Assembly: GCF_000217915.1 (NCBI RefSeq)
Contig: NZ_AFOZ01000037.1
Coordinates: forward strand, 1 to 64,000
Direction of reading: 5' to 3'
DNA: 64,000 bases
Origin: Shewanella sp. HN-41
GTDB taxonomy: Bacteria > Pseudomonadota > Gammaproteobacteria > Enterobacterales > Shewanellaceae
Below the pieces are notes generated by a model. It made no database searches. It was not told where the DNA came from and worked only from the letters and a program-made list of their open reading frames with translations. The position numbers and the translations under genes were made by a program. This document shows, piece by piece, positions 37,782-46,470 of the stretch. How positions within the stretch are numbered: the first letter of the stretch is position 1; every line of letters begins with the position of its first letter.

Positions 37782-40016
37782 TTAATTAAGAATTGTCCCT
37801 AGGCCCTGAGAGTTCAAATATTCTTTAACTAGCTCACGCACTTGAAAGCCATTGGATAGGCTTAAAGCCTGTGCCAGCAATTGGTCTAAATCAGCGCGAG
37901 CCACTCGGCGCAACAGGTAATTGATGCGTGCTAGGCTACCTTGGTTCATGCTCAGCTGATTATACCCCATGGCCACCAATAGGATTGACCCCATAGGCTC
38001 GCCCGCCAATTCACCACAAATACTAATATCGAGTTTATGGTAACGACAATCGAGATGGGCCTGATGTAATGCCCGTAAAATCCCTGGGTGGTAGCTATCG
38101 AATAATGAGCTTACTCTAGGGTTATTACGGTCGACGGCTAACAGATATTGAGTTAGATCGTTACTACCAACGGAAACAAAATCGACACGTTTAGCCACTT
38201 CATCGAGTTGGTATAACAGCGCAGGAACCTCAAGCATTATGCCTATTCTAGGCATGACAATCGCGCTATTGACGTCATTTTTTAATTCAATAAACGCCTG
38301 TTGTAAATATTCAAGGGACTGATCAATTTCATCTAAATTACTGACCATAGGCAGTAAAATGCTCAATTGCCGCCCTTGCGCCCCAGCCAGCAGCATGGCT
38401 CTTAACTGCACTAAAAATAGTTCAGGGTGATCGAGTGACAACCGAATACCCCGCCACCCGAGGAAAGGGTTATCTTCTTTAATCGGAAAATAGGGTAAAG
38501 GTTTATCACCGCCCACATCTAAGGTACGCATCACGACAGGCCGACCAGACGCCGCCAATAACACCTGCTGATATACTTTCACTTGCTCAGATTCACTCGG
38601 GAATCGTTGTTGCAACATAAAAGGGATCTCAGTGCGGTAGAGACCAATACCATCGGCGCCTTCGGCAATTTCAGAGGCAACACCACTGAGCAAACCTGCG
38701 TTTAAATACAGACGGATACGAGAGCCATCCGTCGTTACTGAAGGTAAAGATAGCTCCTGAGCATATTGACGCTGCAGGGCTTTTTGCGCCGAAATCAAAC
38801 TGCGATATTCACTGACAATCGCGGGGGATGGTGACACCATCAACTGCCCACGACTGGCGTTAACCACTAAAAGTTTTTGATCTATATCGGCGGATAATAG
38901 CTGCTCAACACCCGTTATCGCTGGCACACCCAGCGCCCGAGCAAGAATAGCGGCATGGGAATTAACGCCACCAAGCTCAGTCACAATCCCCGCCAGCTTT
39001 TGCCTTGGAAATTCTGCCAACATAGTCGCATCGGCTTCACGGGTCACTAAGATAACGGGCTTATCGGGCTCAAGTTCTAAACGCTCCGGCTCAATCAGCT
39101 GCCTCAATACCTTTTGCCCAAGGTCACGAATATCGCTAGCACGTTCTTTGAGGTAGGGATCCTCCATGGCCAGAAACTGCTGGATGTACCTAAGGGACAC
39201 TCGGCTGACTGCGGATTCAGCCTCCCATCCCAACTGAATTTCACGGGCGTATTCTCCACCTAAGCTGGCATCATCGAGCAACAGCTGCAACGCATTAAAG
39301 ATAGAGACGACTTCTTCATCCTGTTCACGATCGAATCGTTGGGATAAGGCGCCAATGGCCTCTTTGCACCGCGCCATTGCGGCGACTAATCGGCTAGACT
39401 CCAGTGCGATATCTTGGCAACGTATATCGGGCTGCTCTAGGGAAATTTCCCCGCCCAGAACAAAGGCATGGGCAATGGCGATGCCATTCGAGGCAGAAGT
39501 ACCTTGAAAAAGAATCTGTTGGTGATGTGAACTCACCTGTGCCTTTTGTTTTAAGCCGCGCACCGCCATAGCTAACTGAGCTGCAAGCGTCATCAAAAAG
39601 GCTTCTTCACCCTCACTAAACTGACGGGCACTCGCTTGCTGGACAACGATAACGCCAACAACGGCTTTCTGGTAGATGATAGGTACAGCTAAAAAGGCGC
39701 GGTATTCCTCTTCGGCCACTTCAGGAAAGAGTTTAAAGCGCGGATGCAAACGGGCATCAGCTAAATTAACGGCTTCTTCTCGTTCGGCGGCTAAACCGAC
39801 TAATCCTTGGCTGAGGGGCATACGCACTCGGCCGACGGCACTTTTTTCAAGGCCGTCGGTTGCAGATAATACGAGTTCCTGCTGCTCTAGGATATAAACT
39901 GAGCAGCATTGGGTTTCCATCGCTGCTTTTGTCGATGAAACTAAGACTTCTAATGCGGTTTCTAGACTATGGGCAGATGCCACTGCCTGGGTGATATCCC
40001 TGAGCGTATTTAACAC
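37782..40016 (-). CDS. ptsP: PtsP, enzyme I of the nitrogen phosphotransferase system
   Basis: The 744-residue protein starts the PTS-Ntr phosphorelay by taking phosphate from phosphoenolpyruvate to NPr. A GAF domain covers about 1-160. A PEP-utilising mobile domain has the active His in GGVNSHAAILARALGVPAITG near 355, and the C-terminal TIM-barrel PEP-binding domain includes GIGLYRTEIPFM and ICGELAGEP. The frame begins with a TTG three codons earlier, but GTG at 40014-40016, nine bases after AGAGGA, gives the MLNTLRDI start seen in PtsP. It follows rppH by about 20 bases. Confidence 0.94.
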   Translation of the reverse strand: MLNTLRDITQAVASAHSLETALEVLVSSTKAAMETQCCSVYILEQQELVLSATDGLEKSAVGRVRMPLSQGLVGLAAEREEAVNLADARLHPRFKLFPEVAEEEYRAFLAVPIIYQKAVVGVIVVQQASARQFSEGEEAFLMTLAAQLAMAVRGLKQKAQVSSHHQQILFQGTSASNGIAIAHAFVLGGEISLEQPDIRCQDIALESSRLVAAMARCKEAIGALSQRFDREQDEEVVSIFNALQLLLDDASLGGEYAREIQLGWEAESAVSRVSLRYIQQFLAMEDPYLKERASDIRDLGQKVLRQLIEPERLELEPDKPVILVTREADATMLAEFPRQKLAGIVTELGGVNSHAAILARALGVPAITGVEQLLSADIDQKLLVVNASRGQLMVSPSPAIVSEYRSLISAQKALQRQYAQELSLPSVTTDGSRIRLYLNAGLLSGVASEIAEGADGIGLYRTEIPFMLQQRFPSESEQVKVYQQVLLAASGRPVVMRTLDVGGDKPLPYFPIKEDNPFLGWRGIRLSLDHPELFLVQLRAMLLAGAQGRQLSILLPMVSNLDEIDQSLEYLQQAFIELKNDVNSAIVMPRIGIMLEVPALLYQLDEVAKRVDFVSVGSNDLTQYLLAVDRNNPRVSSLFDSYHPGILRALHQAHLDCRYHKLDISICGELAGEPMGSILLVAMGYNQLSMNQGSLARINYLLRRVARADLDQLLAQALSLSNGFQVRELVKEYLNSQGLGTILN

Positions 40017-40039
40017 TGTTTTCAATCCTCTTTTGAAAA

Positions 40040-40564
40040 TCAGCCTGTTGCCTTTTGCCTTCCCCGCTTTCTCGGTATTTCTTGGGTCTGGAATGACAAT
40101 GCCGTTACCGCAAACTCTTTCATTACCTTACGATAAACATCACGCTTAAATGAGACGACTTGCCGTACAGGATACCAATAACTTACCCAACGCCAATCGT
40201 CAAACTCAGGATGTCCCGAAGAACTCAAATTAATCGCACTGTCTTGGCTTTTCAGTTGTAACAGAAACCACTTTTGCTTTTGCCCAATACACACAGGTTT
40301 ACTATCTTGCCTCACTAAACGCTTTGGCAAACGATACCTTAACCAAGAGCGAGTCGAAGTTAATATATGTACATGCTCGGGTCTTAGGCCCACTTCTTCG
40401 TATAACTCACGGTACATAGCCTCCTCCGCCGACTCACCATCGTCGACACCACCCTGGGGGAATTGCCATGAGTGTTGACCGAAGCGTCTGGCCCACATGA
40501 CTTGGCCGTATCTGTTACAAATTATTATGCCCACATTTGCGCGAAAGCCGTCGCTATCAATCAC
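40040..40564 (-). CDS. rppH: RppH, RNA pyrophosphohydrolase
   Basis: The 174-residue Nudix enzyme removes pyrophosphate from mRNA 5' ends and starts RNA decay. The Nudix box [22 protein letters not shown] spans about residues 38-59. [17 protein letters not shown] and the Trp-rich SWQFPQGG match RppH. The start is GTG. It is followed by ptsP as in E. coli. Confidence 0.96.
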   Translation of the reverse strand: MIDSDGFRANVGIIICNRYGQVMWARRFGQHSWQFPQGGVDDGESAEEAMYRELYEEVGLRPEHVHILTSTRSWLRYRLPKRLVRQDSKPVCIGQKQKWFLLQLKSQDSAINLSSSGHPEFDDWRWVSYWYPVRQVVSFKRDVYRKVMKEFAVTALSFQTQEIPRKRGRQKATG

Positions 40565-40707
40565 ATGGACTCCGTATAAGGATAAATTTTAATAAACCGA
40601 TTGTTTCATAAAGCTAGTCTCTCAGCAAACCTCTATTTTAAGCCGAGCTTTGGATAAATAAACCACCTACTCATATTTATCAACAAAGCAAGGGCTGACA
40701 AATGGGG

Positions 40708-40732
40708 GATATCCACATTTTCTGTGGATATC
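40708..40732. repeat. Perfect inverted repeat containing two DnaA-like boxes
   Basis: GATATCCACA and TGTGGATATC form 10-bp perfect arms around TTTTC. Each arm carries ATATCCACA, one base away from the DnaA box TTATCCACA. Confidence 0.75.
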
Positions 40733-40895
40733 TCTGTTTGAAACTCCCGTAAACTTGTTAGATCGTTCAAAAAATGTCAATTAAGTTCAATTTCCCCTTT
40801 TTACTAAATTGGAAAAATATAATTTAAATCCAATAAGTTGGACAAAACAACCTGCAGCTTAATGTATGAAATAACATTAAAGGTTATTTTTTAAC

Positions 40896-40910
40896 CCATA
40901 ACGGTTATGG
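40896..40910. repeat. Perfect 15-bp palindrome in the rppH-mutH gap
   Basis: CCATAAC G GTTATGG has perfect 7-bp arms. It could be a protein-binding site; no regulator is recognised. Confidence 0.5.
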
Positions 40911-41040
40911 TGATTATTTATTAAATCAGTGCCAATGTTATACACAGAACACACAAAAAACTGTCCACATTTAGGGTAGATAAGGACGGTTTTTACCATT
41001 GACTTGCATTTTTTATTGGGTTAAGGAGGCGGTTTTCAGG

Positions 41041-41067
41041 AGTTATCCATAATATCTGTGGATAACT
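41041..41067. repeat. Inverted repeat with a consensus DnaA box
   Basis: AGTTATCCA (41041-41049) and TGGATAACT (41059-41067) are perfect arms. The right half is TGTGGATAA, a consensus DnaA box on the minus strand. The left is TTATCCATA, one mismatch. Confidence 0.7.
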
Positions 41068-41254
41068 ATGTGGGAAATGCAAGGGAAAGCCGAGAGTAAC
41101 TTTGAACACTTTTCACAAAAGAGAGAAATTAACTTTATATAACCAACTAAATCATATTGTTAGAATTAACTACCAATTAAATCTCGCACGCCTTCTGCGC
41201 AGTTCATTTTTTAACCTCTGTTGCTAAGCGCTTATTTTTCAGTAAAATTCCCGT

Positions 41255-41927
41255 ATGAAACCCATAATTCCTCCCCAGAATCTTACCGAGTTACTCGAGC
41301 GCGCCCATATGATGGCGGGCATTAGCTTGGCCCAAATTGCCGCCCAGAGAGGCATTCCCGTCCCCAAGGATCTTAAACATGATAAGGGCTGGATCGGTCA
41401 GTTAGTTGAAATGGAGCTAGGGGCTACTGCGGGTTCAAAGCCGGAACAGGATTTTTTTACATTTAGGCGTTGAGCTTAAGACGATTCCTATCGATGCGCA
41501 GGGAAAACCACTCGAAACGACTTATGTATGCGTCGCTCCGCTAATTAACATCGAAGGGCTCACTTGGCAAAACAGTTTAGTGTGTCACAAGTTGCAACGG
41601 GTACTTTGGGTTCCCGTAGAGGGAGAACGGCAAATCCCTGTTGGTGAGCGACGAATAGGGACACCGGTCCTGTGGGAGCCAGATCCGCAGGAGCTAGAGC
41701 TATTACAACAGGACTGGGAAGAAATTATGGAACTTATCGCCCTAGGTCGGGTTGAAAAGCTCACCGCCCGCCACGGTGAAGTATTACAATTGCGCCCTAA
41801 AGCGGCCAATAGTAAGGCACTAACCCAAAGCATTGACGAGGACGGCAACCTTAAAATGACCAACCCCCGCGGCTTCTATTTAAAAACAGCTTTTACAGCA
41901 ATGATACTTAATAAGGTTTTTGGTTAA
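41255..41927 (+). CDS. mutH: MutH, methyl-directed mismatch-repair endonuclease (one frame break as read)
   Basis: MutH nicks the unmethylated strand at hemimethylated GATC sites once activated by MutS-MutL. The N-terminus has [26 protein letters not shown], and the rest has [18 protein letters not shown] and [10 protein letters not shown]. The break is at 41452-41458: seven T where six restore [15 protein letters not shown], the D-x6-E-x-K active site. Corrected length is 223 residues. As read, the break falls between the catalytic Asp and Glu-Lys and would abolish activity. It is probably a sequence error. No strong Shine-Dalgarno is visible. Confidence 0.94.
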
Positions 41928-41951
41928 ATTTTCGTAGCAATATAGACTTGT

Positions 41952-41967
41952 ATTGATCCAGATCACA
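41952..41967. promoter_or_regulatory. CRP-like site upstream of the adenylate cyclase gene
   Basis: ATTGA-TCCAGA-TCACA matches the CRP pattern TGTGA-N6-TCACA in the whole right half and three of five bases of the left. It lies about 85-100 bases before the cyclase start and could give cAMP-CRP feedback. Confidence 0.4.
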
Positions 41968-42049
41968 AATATCACTGGTACTTTAGTGATGATTTTCTAT
42001 AAACTACGGCATCCCGAAATAATGGCCGTATCCGGATAAAAAGCGAGTA

Positions 42050-43117
42050 GTGAGAACACGTAGACAAGCGAAAAAACTTCTTTTTGCAATATTAGCTTGG
42101 GCGATTGCCATGGCTGCTTTCGTGTTTTTTCGATATGCACAGTCACCCGAACTGCCCCAATGGGCGGTAGGCTCTGCCGATCTCGCGACACTTGCAGTTT
42201 ACATGGGAATTATCTTCGGTAGCCTGCATTGGATGTCAAACCTCATTGCCGATTTCAGTGCCATCAATCGCCTACCCTATGTATTTTCCGTTATTTTTAA
42301 AGGATTATTCCTGTTATTAGGTGCGACGACTTTGGCGTACATGACCCAGTTTTTAAATATGTGGGCCATTGAAAACCATATGTCGACCTTAAGACAGATG
42401 CTGACGGCACATATTCTGTACAGCCCTTCGTTCCAAGCCTTAATTGTATATTTAGTCGTTGTGCGTGTGAGTTTAGCCTTTGTCGAACAAATGGCACTCC
42501 TAGTGGGGCCACGTATTTTGCTCAACATTGGATTGGGTAAATACCACAAACCCCGCTATGAACAGCGTTTATTCCTTTATTTAGATATGGTTGCCTCAAC
42601 CACACATGCTGAATCCCTCGGAGATTATCGCTTTAGTCGTTTAATTCAAGACAGTTTTAGCCTACTTTCGGATACGGTAACGAACAACGAAGCCGAAATT
42701 TATCGTTATATGGGCGATGCAGTGCTCATCCATTGGCCATTGGAAGAAGGTGTGGTACACGATCGCTGCATGAATATCTATTTTGAGTTTAGCCAGCAGC
42801 TCAATTGGCAAAGACGTTATTTTGAAGAGCACTACGGTTTTGTGCCTAAGTTCAAGGCGGCGGCCCACTGTGGGCAAGTGGTAGCGGCGGTTGTTGGCGT
42901 GCAAAAACAAGAAATTAGCTTCTTTAGTGACGTACTCAACACCTTAGCGAGACTGCAAGATCAGTGTAATCCCCTCGGGCAACGTATGTTGATATCAGGT
43001 GCATTGGCAGGACGCTTAGATAATCCGAATAGTGAGTATCGTCTAACCCATCTAGGGCCAGTTAAACTCAAGGGAAAACAACACTCTATTGAAGTGTTTG
43101 GTGTTTCCCCCCTTTAG
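42050..43117 (+). CDS. cyaC: Class III adenylate cyclase, membrane-anchored (CyaC-like)
   Basis: The 355-residue protein has four hydrophobic segments in residues 10-165 and a class III cyclase domain from about 175 to 350. The metal-binding Asp lies in LYLDMVASTTHAESLGD, the second Asp in YRYMGDAVLIHWP, and HCGQVVAAVVG follows. I recall S. oneidensis cyaC lying between mutH and oxyR, the same neighbours as here. It probably makes cAMP for the CRP-controlled anaerobic respiration genes of this genus. The start is GTG. Confidence 0.85.
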   Translation: MRTRRQAKKLLFAILAWAIAMAAFVFFRYAQSPELPQWAVGSADLATLAVYMGIIFGSLHWMSNLIADFSAINRLPYVFSVIFKGLFLLLGATTLAYMTQFLNMWAIENHMSTLRQMLTAHILYSPSFQALIVYLVVVRVSLAFVEQMALLVGPRILLNIGLGKYHKPRYEQRLFLYLDMVASTTHAESLGDYRFSRLIQDSFSLLSDTVTNNEAEIYRYMGDAVLIHWPLEEGVVHDRCMNIYFEFSQQLNWQRRYFEEHYGFVPKFKAAAHCGQVVAAVVGVQKQEISFFSDVLNTLARLQDQCNPLGQRMLISGALAGRLDNPNSEYRLTHLGPVKLKGKQHSIEVFGVSPL

Positions 43118-43134
43118 TACCAATACGATTGGTA
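43118..43134. repeat. 17-bp palindrome between the cyclase gene and oxyR
   Basis: TACCAAT ACG ATTGGTA is a perfect 7-bp inverted repeat just after the cyclase stop, between convergent genes. It may be a weak terminator or a copy of a short dispersed repeat. ATACCAATC is also present near 27227 in the lepA-rseC gap. Confidence 0.4.
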
Positions 43135-43242
43135 TAATCCGCTCCCCCTTCTAAATCCTTTGCTCACAAATGGCATTAAGTGAGTCGTAAGCGACTTTGA
43201 GTGAAAAGTTTCAACATCTTGAGCCAGGTTGGCTATAGGTTA

Positions 43243-44154
43243 TTATTCCGTATCTTTAGCCAGCAACTTTTGGATCATTAGGCCTAAAGTTCGGAAGGTT
43301 AAAATACGACTGGTCGTTTGCCGCCAGACTAAGCCAATATCCCGGTAAGGCGCTTCACCCGGCGGTGTCATCACCACGAGATCGGTATCATTTAAGATCC
43401 CTGCATCTATGGCCATTTGCGGTAAGAAAGTTGTACCGAGTTTGCTGTTCACCATCTGCACTAAGGTGTGCAAACTCGTCGCCGCAAAGGGATTGACCTT
43501 AGCGCTATCACCAAGTTGGCAAGCAGTAATGGCATGACCCGTAATGCAATGCTCACTCTGTAATAGAAATATGCTCTCGTCCGGCAAAGCTTGATAATCA
43601 ATGGGTTGATGAATACCACCCGCGAGATCTTTATGGATCACCATTTTAAAGGGATCGATTCCCACCTTCATACTGTGATAGCCACTGGTATCTACCGGCA
43701 ATGCTAGTATCAATAAATCCAACTCCCCTTTGCCTAATGCGTCCAGTAAACGCTCAGTCGTATCTTCCTTTAGCAATAGACTCATCGCAGGGTAAGTCTG
43801 TTGGCATTGACGCACAACCCGGCTCAATAAAAATGGGGCTATGGTGGGAATACAGCCTAAACGTATATCCCCCGTCATCGGCTCGCCTTGATTCTTAACC
43901 AGCTCGACCAAGTCATCCACATCGGTGAGAATTTTACGGGAACGCTGCACGACTTCCTCACCAATAGCGGTAAACATAAAGGACTTATGGTCCCGCTCAA
44001 TCAACTGGTGTCCAAGCTGCTCTTCTAAATTTTGAATACCGCTAGACAAGGTTGATTGACTGACAAAACACACCTTAGCGGCGCGGTTAAAATTTTGTTC
44101 CTGATGGAGATTTACCAAATAAAATAAATTTTTTAGGCTAGGTAAGCTTTTCAT
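43243..44154 (-). CDS. oxyR: OxyR, hydrogen-peroxide-responsive LysR-type regulator
   Basis: The 303-residue LysR-family regulator has its helix-turn-helix near 16-50 (QNFNRAAKVCFVSQSTLSSGIQNLEEQLG). In the C-terminal domain two cysteines nine residues apart (HCITGHAITAC) match the redox pair Cys199/Cys208 of E. coli OxyR, so it should sense H2O2 by disulfide formation. The frame starts five codons earlier with GTG, but the ATG at 44152-44154 aligns with OxyR. Confidence 0.92.
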   Translation of the reverse strand: MKSLPSLKNLFYLVNLHQEQNFNRAAKVCFVSQSTLSSGIQNLEEQLGHQLIERDHKSFMFTAIGEEVVQRSRKILTDVDDLVELVKNQGEPMTGDIRLGCIPTIAPFLLSRVVRQCQQTYPAMSLLLKEDTTERLLDALGKGELDLLILALPVDTSGYHSMKVGIDPFKMVIHKDLAGGIHQPIDYQALPDESIFLLQSEHCITGHAITACQLGDSAKVNPFAATSLHTLVQMVNSKLGTTFLPQMAIDAGILNDTDLVVMTPPGEAPYRDIGLVWRQTTSRILTFRTLGLMIQKLLAKDTE

Positions 44155-44406
44155 TTTATCGATTGCCACTAAGGTTATGGATTAGAAAATTAAATCTACT
44201 CTACCACAAGTGAACAACAATAAGCTGGTATTAGTTATCAAGACTGTGAGCAGAATCGATATTCCGTAATACACAGACAGAGGCAGGCAGCACACAGCAG
44301 TTTGCAGGAACAACAGCCTATTTTAGAGGGGAAATAAACAGATGAGTTGGCGCAGCTTACTCAGAATTTAGATAATCACTGCGCCAATGGCGATCAAACT
44401 AATGGA

Positions 44407-44772
44407 TTAAGCCTTAGCCTGTAGGAATAACTTGAGCTGCTGTAAATCGGCACTGGCAAACTCAACGATCTGGGCGACCCAAGAGCCGTGTTCAACATCC
44501 CAACGCGCTTCTTCGCCGTGCTGCAATAACTGGGCAATTTGCTGAATACGTTTTAGACCAACGGATCCCGCAGCCCCTTTAAATTTATGGGCTTCAGAGC
44601 AGAGGGTATCTTTGTCTGCAGCATCGTTAGCCTTTACTAGATTCCCCACATATTCAGGCATTAATTGCTCAAATAACACCACACTCTTGAGTAATGTTCC
44701 CGCGCCAATGGCACTACAGTACTGTTCCAGAGTATTGAGGTCTAGGATTGCTTCTAATTCAACTGTGGCCAT
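44407..44772 (-). CDS. hptA: HptA, free-standing Arc histidine phosphotransfer protein
   Basis: The 121-residue protein is a lone HPt domain. The phosphorylated His lies in EAHKFKGAAGSVGL near residue 62, almost identical to the ArcB HPt sequence HKIKGAAGSVGL. In Shewanella the Arc system is split and HptA passes phosphate to ArcA. It is next to a YhcC-type gene and gltBD, the neighbourhood of arcB in E. coli, which suggests it is the remnant of an ancestral arcB at the same locus. Confidence 0.93.
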   Translation of the reverse strand: MATVELEAILDLNTLEQYCSAIGAGTLLKSVVLFEQLMPEYVGNLVKANDAADKDTLCSEAHKFKGAAGSVGLKRIQQIAQLLQHGEEARWDVEHGSWVAQIVEFASADLQQLKLFLQAKA

Positions 44773-44954
44773 CTAGGCCCCCCTTAAGTAGTCCAAAGCT
44801 TAAAATGAGTTTATGACATGATACCCACTAAAATTGTCTGTGCAACTTATAGCGGCATTTGTTGTCCAACAAGGCTTCAATTTAACAAAAAATCAACTAT
44901 TTAAATAAGTAAATGCCGTCAATTTGTCGCATTCATAGCCAAATGCAGTGCTTA

Positions 44955-45884
44955 TCATCGTCCCTCTAATGCATCCCCTTGTCCACCCAAACGCTGCAAA
45001 TTATCCACAATCGCCACTAAACCATTCCAGCGATAGGCACACCAATCGGGCGCTAATAACATAGGTTTTTTCGCATAAGCAGTGACTCGATGAAAAATGA
45101 TATCTTTTGGTGTATGCCGGATAAATTCTCCAACGCTCGATGCATACTCTTCTATCGTGAGCAGCGGCAAACGCCCGCTTCGCCAAGCTTTAGCCATAGT
45201 GCTACCTTCAACAATGTGGAGAGGATGCAATTTAAACCCATCAACACCTTGTTTCAGTACGGCTGTTAGTGTTGCCATAACATCATCATGGGTTTCATCT
45301 GGCAAGCCAAGGATAAGATGAGTACATACTTTAAGGCCACGTCCCCTCGCCCGAGCAACCGTATCACAGTAACAGGCAAAATCATGGCCACGGTTAATCT
45401 TGTGTAACGTTGCATCGTTTGCCGTTTGTAGCCCTAACTCCAACCAAACATCGAGCCCTTTCTTTTGATAGTTCACTAGTAAATCAAGCACTTCATCGGG
45501 CACACAATCGGGTCGCGTGCCGACACAAAGGCCGACAATATCACCGTCCCCCACGGCCTCATCGTACTTATCCATCAGCACTTGATACTCACCATAGGTA
45601 CTAGTATAGGCTTGAAAATAAGCAATAAATTTATCTGCATTTTGTTTCGGCTTTGCTTCACGGTAACGTATTTTCCCCTGCGAGAGTTGCTCTGTGATAC
45701 TCAGCTCTTGGGCCACCTGGTGGCTAAAAGAAGCGACATTGCAAAAAGTGCACCCTCCACGCCCAAGGGTGCCATCTCGGTTAGGGCAAGTGAATTGGGC
45801 ATCTATCGTTAGCTTACGCAACCGCTCACCATATTTAGCCTTACACACGGCGCCGAATGTGTTGACATATGCATCGAGCCCCAT
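44955..45884 (-). CDS. yhcC: TIGR01212-family radical SAM protein (YhcC-like)
   Basis: The 309-residue protein has the radical SAM cluster motif CPNRDGTLGRGGCTFC near residue 30, with a CX8-9-C spacing longer than the classic CxxxCxxC form, as in E. coli YhcC. LGLQTANDATLHKINRGHDF and HLILGLPDETHDD are further family blocks. Function is not established; Elp3-like architecture suggests RNA modification. The ATG at 45882-45884 with GGTGGA seven bases upstream is preferred over TTG five codons earlier. It is divergent from gltB, as in E. coli. Confidence 0.88.
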   Translation of the reverse strand: MGLDAYVNTFGAVCKAKYGERLRKLTIDAQFTCPNRDGTLGRGGCTFCNVASFSHQVAQELSITEQLSQGKIRYREAKPKQNADKFIAYFQAYTSTYGEYQVLMDKYDEAVGDGDIVGLCVGTRPDCVPDEVLDLLVNYQKKGLDVWLELGLQTANDATLHKINRGHDFACYCDTVARARGRGLKVCTHLILGLPDETHDDVMATLTAVLKQGVDGFKLHPLHIVEGSTMAKAWRSGRLPLLTIEEYASSVGEFIRHTPKDIIFHRVTAYAKKPMLLAPDWCAYRWNGLVAIVDNLQRLGGQGDALEGR

Positions 45885-46470
45885 TACGTCATCCACCAAA
45901 TTTCATATCGTTTCATTTAAAATAACCAAGATAAAACCACAAATTGCAAAGAAAAATGCGGGTTAAACAAAATAAAAATCCTATTATAAACAAAGCTGAC
46001 CTTAATGTTTTAGCGACAAGTCAAATTCCTGCTCGATAGTCAGCACTGGCGGCAATAACCTGAGCCACAGTTCCCATTTCATTTACACTTTGTGACTCGC
46101 CTCACGCCAAAAAGGAATAACAATTCACTTATTTTAAATTTTTAATCTATCACTGTATTTGCAATAAAAATCACTATTTCTAAATCAAAAACAATCAGCC
46201 CTAATGTTACACTTTGGTAAACCATGAGTGTTGTTATTTTTAAAATTCTTTTTATTCATAATGTTATACGGCACTTTTATCAGTTAACGTTAACGTAAGC
46301 CAATTGTGATTTGTGTATAAAACATGAATTAATATCCATATTTTATGCAAAATTTTGGTTTGACCTTTAGTGAATCTCAGGCTAATTTGGGTGGTTCGGG
46401 TGCATATCTATAGAAAGTCTTTACATTTCTCCCCGAGTAGTAATTAGTTGAGGTCTAGGGAGGTTTTTGT
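45885..46470. promoter_or_regulatory. Divergent intergenic region yhcC / gltB
   Basis: About 586 bp of AT-rich sequence without a credible ORF. It should hold the promoters of both divergent genes. It contains an ArgR-like box at 46324-46339. The length suggests multi-site control, as is known for gltBD in E. coli, but no other operator is recognised with confidence. Confidence 0.5.
46324..46339. promoter_or_regulatory. ArgR-like box upstream of gltB
   Basis: ATGAAT-TAAT-ATCCAT matches the ARG-box core ATGAAT-N4-ATTCAT with one mismatch. It lies about 130 bases before the gltB start. ArgR influences gltBD in E. coli. A second adjacent box is not clear. Confidence 0.35.

Larger units (their letters stand above)
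40565..41254. other. 690-bp AT-rich intergenic region with a cluster of DnaA-box-like sequences
   Basis: No credible ORF is present. Two perfect DnaA boxes occur: TTATACACA at 40938-40946 (plus) and TTATCCACA at 41057-41065 (minus). One-mismatch boxes lie at 40649-40657, 40709-40717, 40723-40731, 41043-41051 and 41109-41117. Two pairs are arranged as inverted repeats. AT-rich stretches lie between them. It is not the usual Shewanella oriC neighbourhood (mioC/mnmG). It may be a DnaA-titrating or regulatory locus, and it also carries the divergent promoters of rppH and mutH. Confidence 0.5.

Noticed and set aside
40640..41120. Chromosomal replication origin
   Set aside because: The DnaA boxes are suggestive, but the flanking genes (rppH, mutH) are not those of Shewanella oriC and no clear AT-rich 13-mer array adjoins the boxes. 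Kept as a DnaA-box cluster only.
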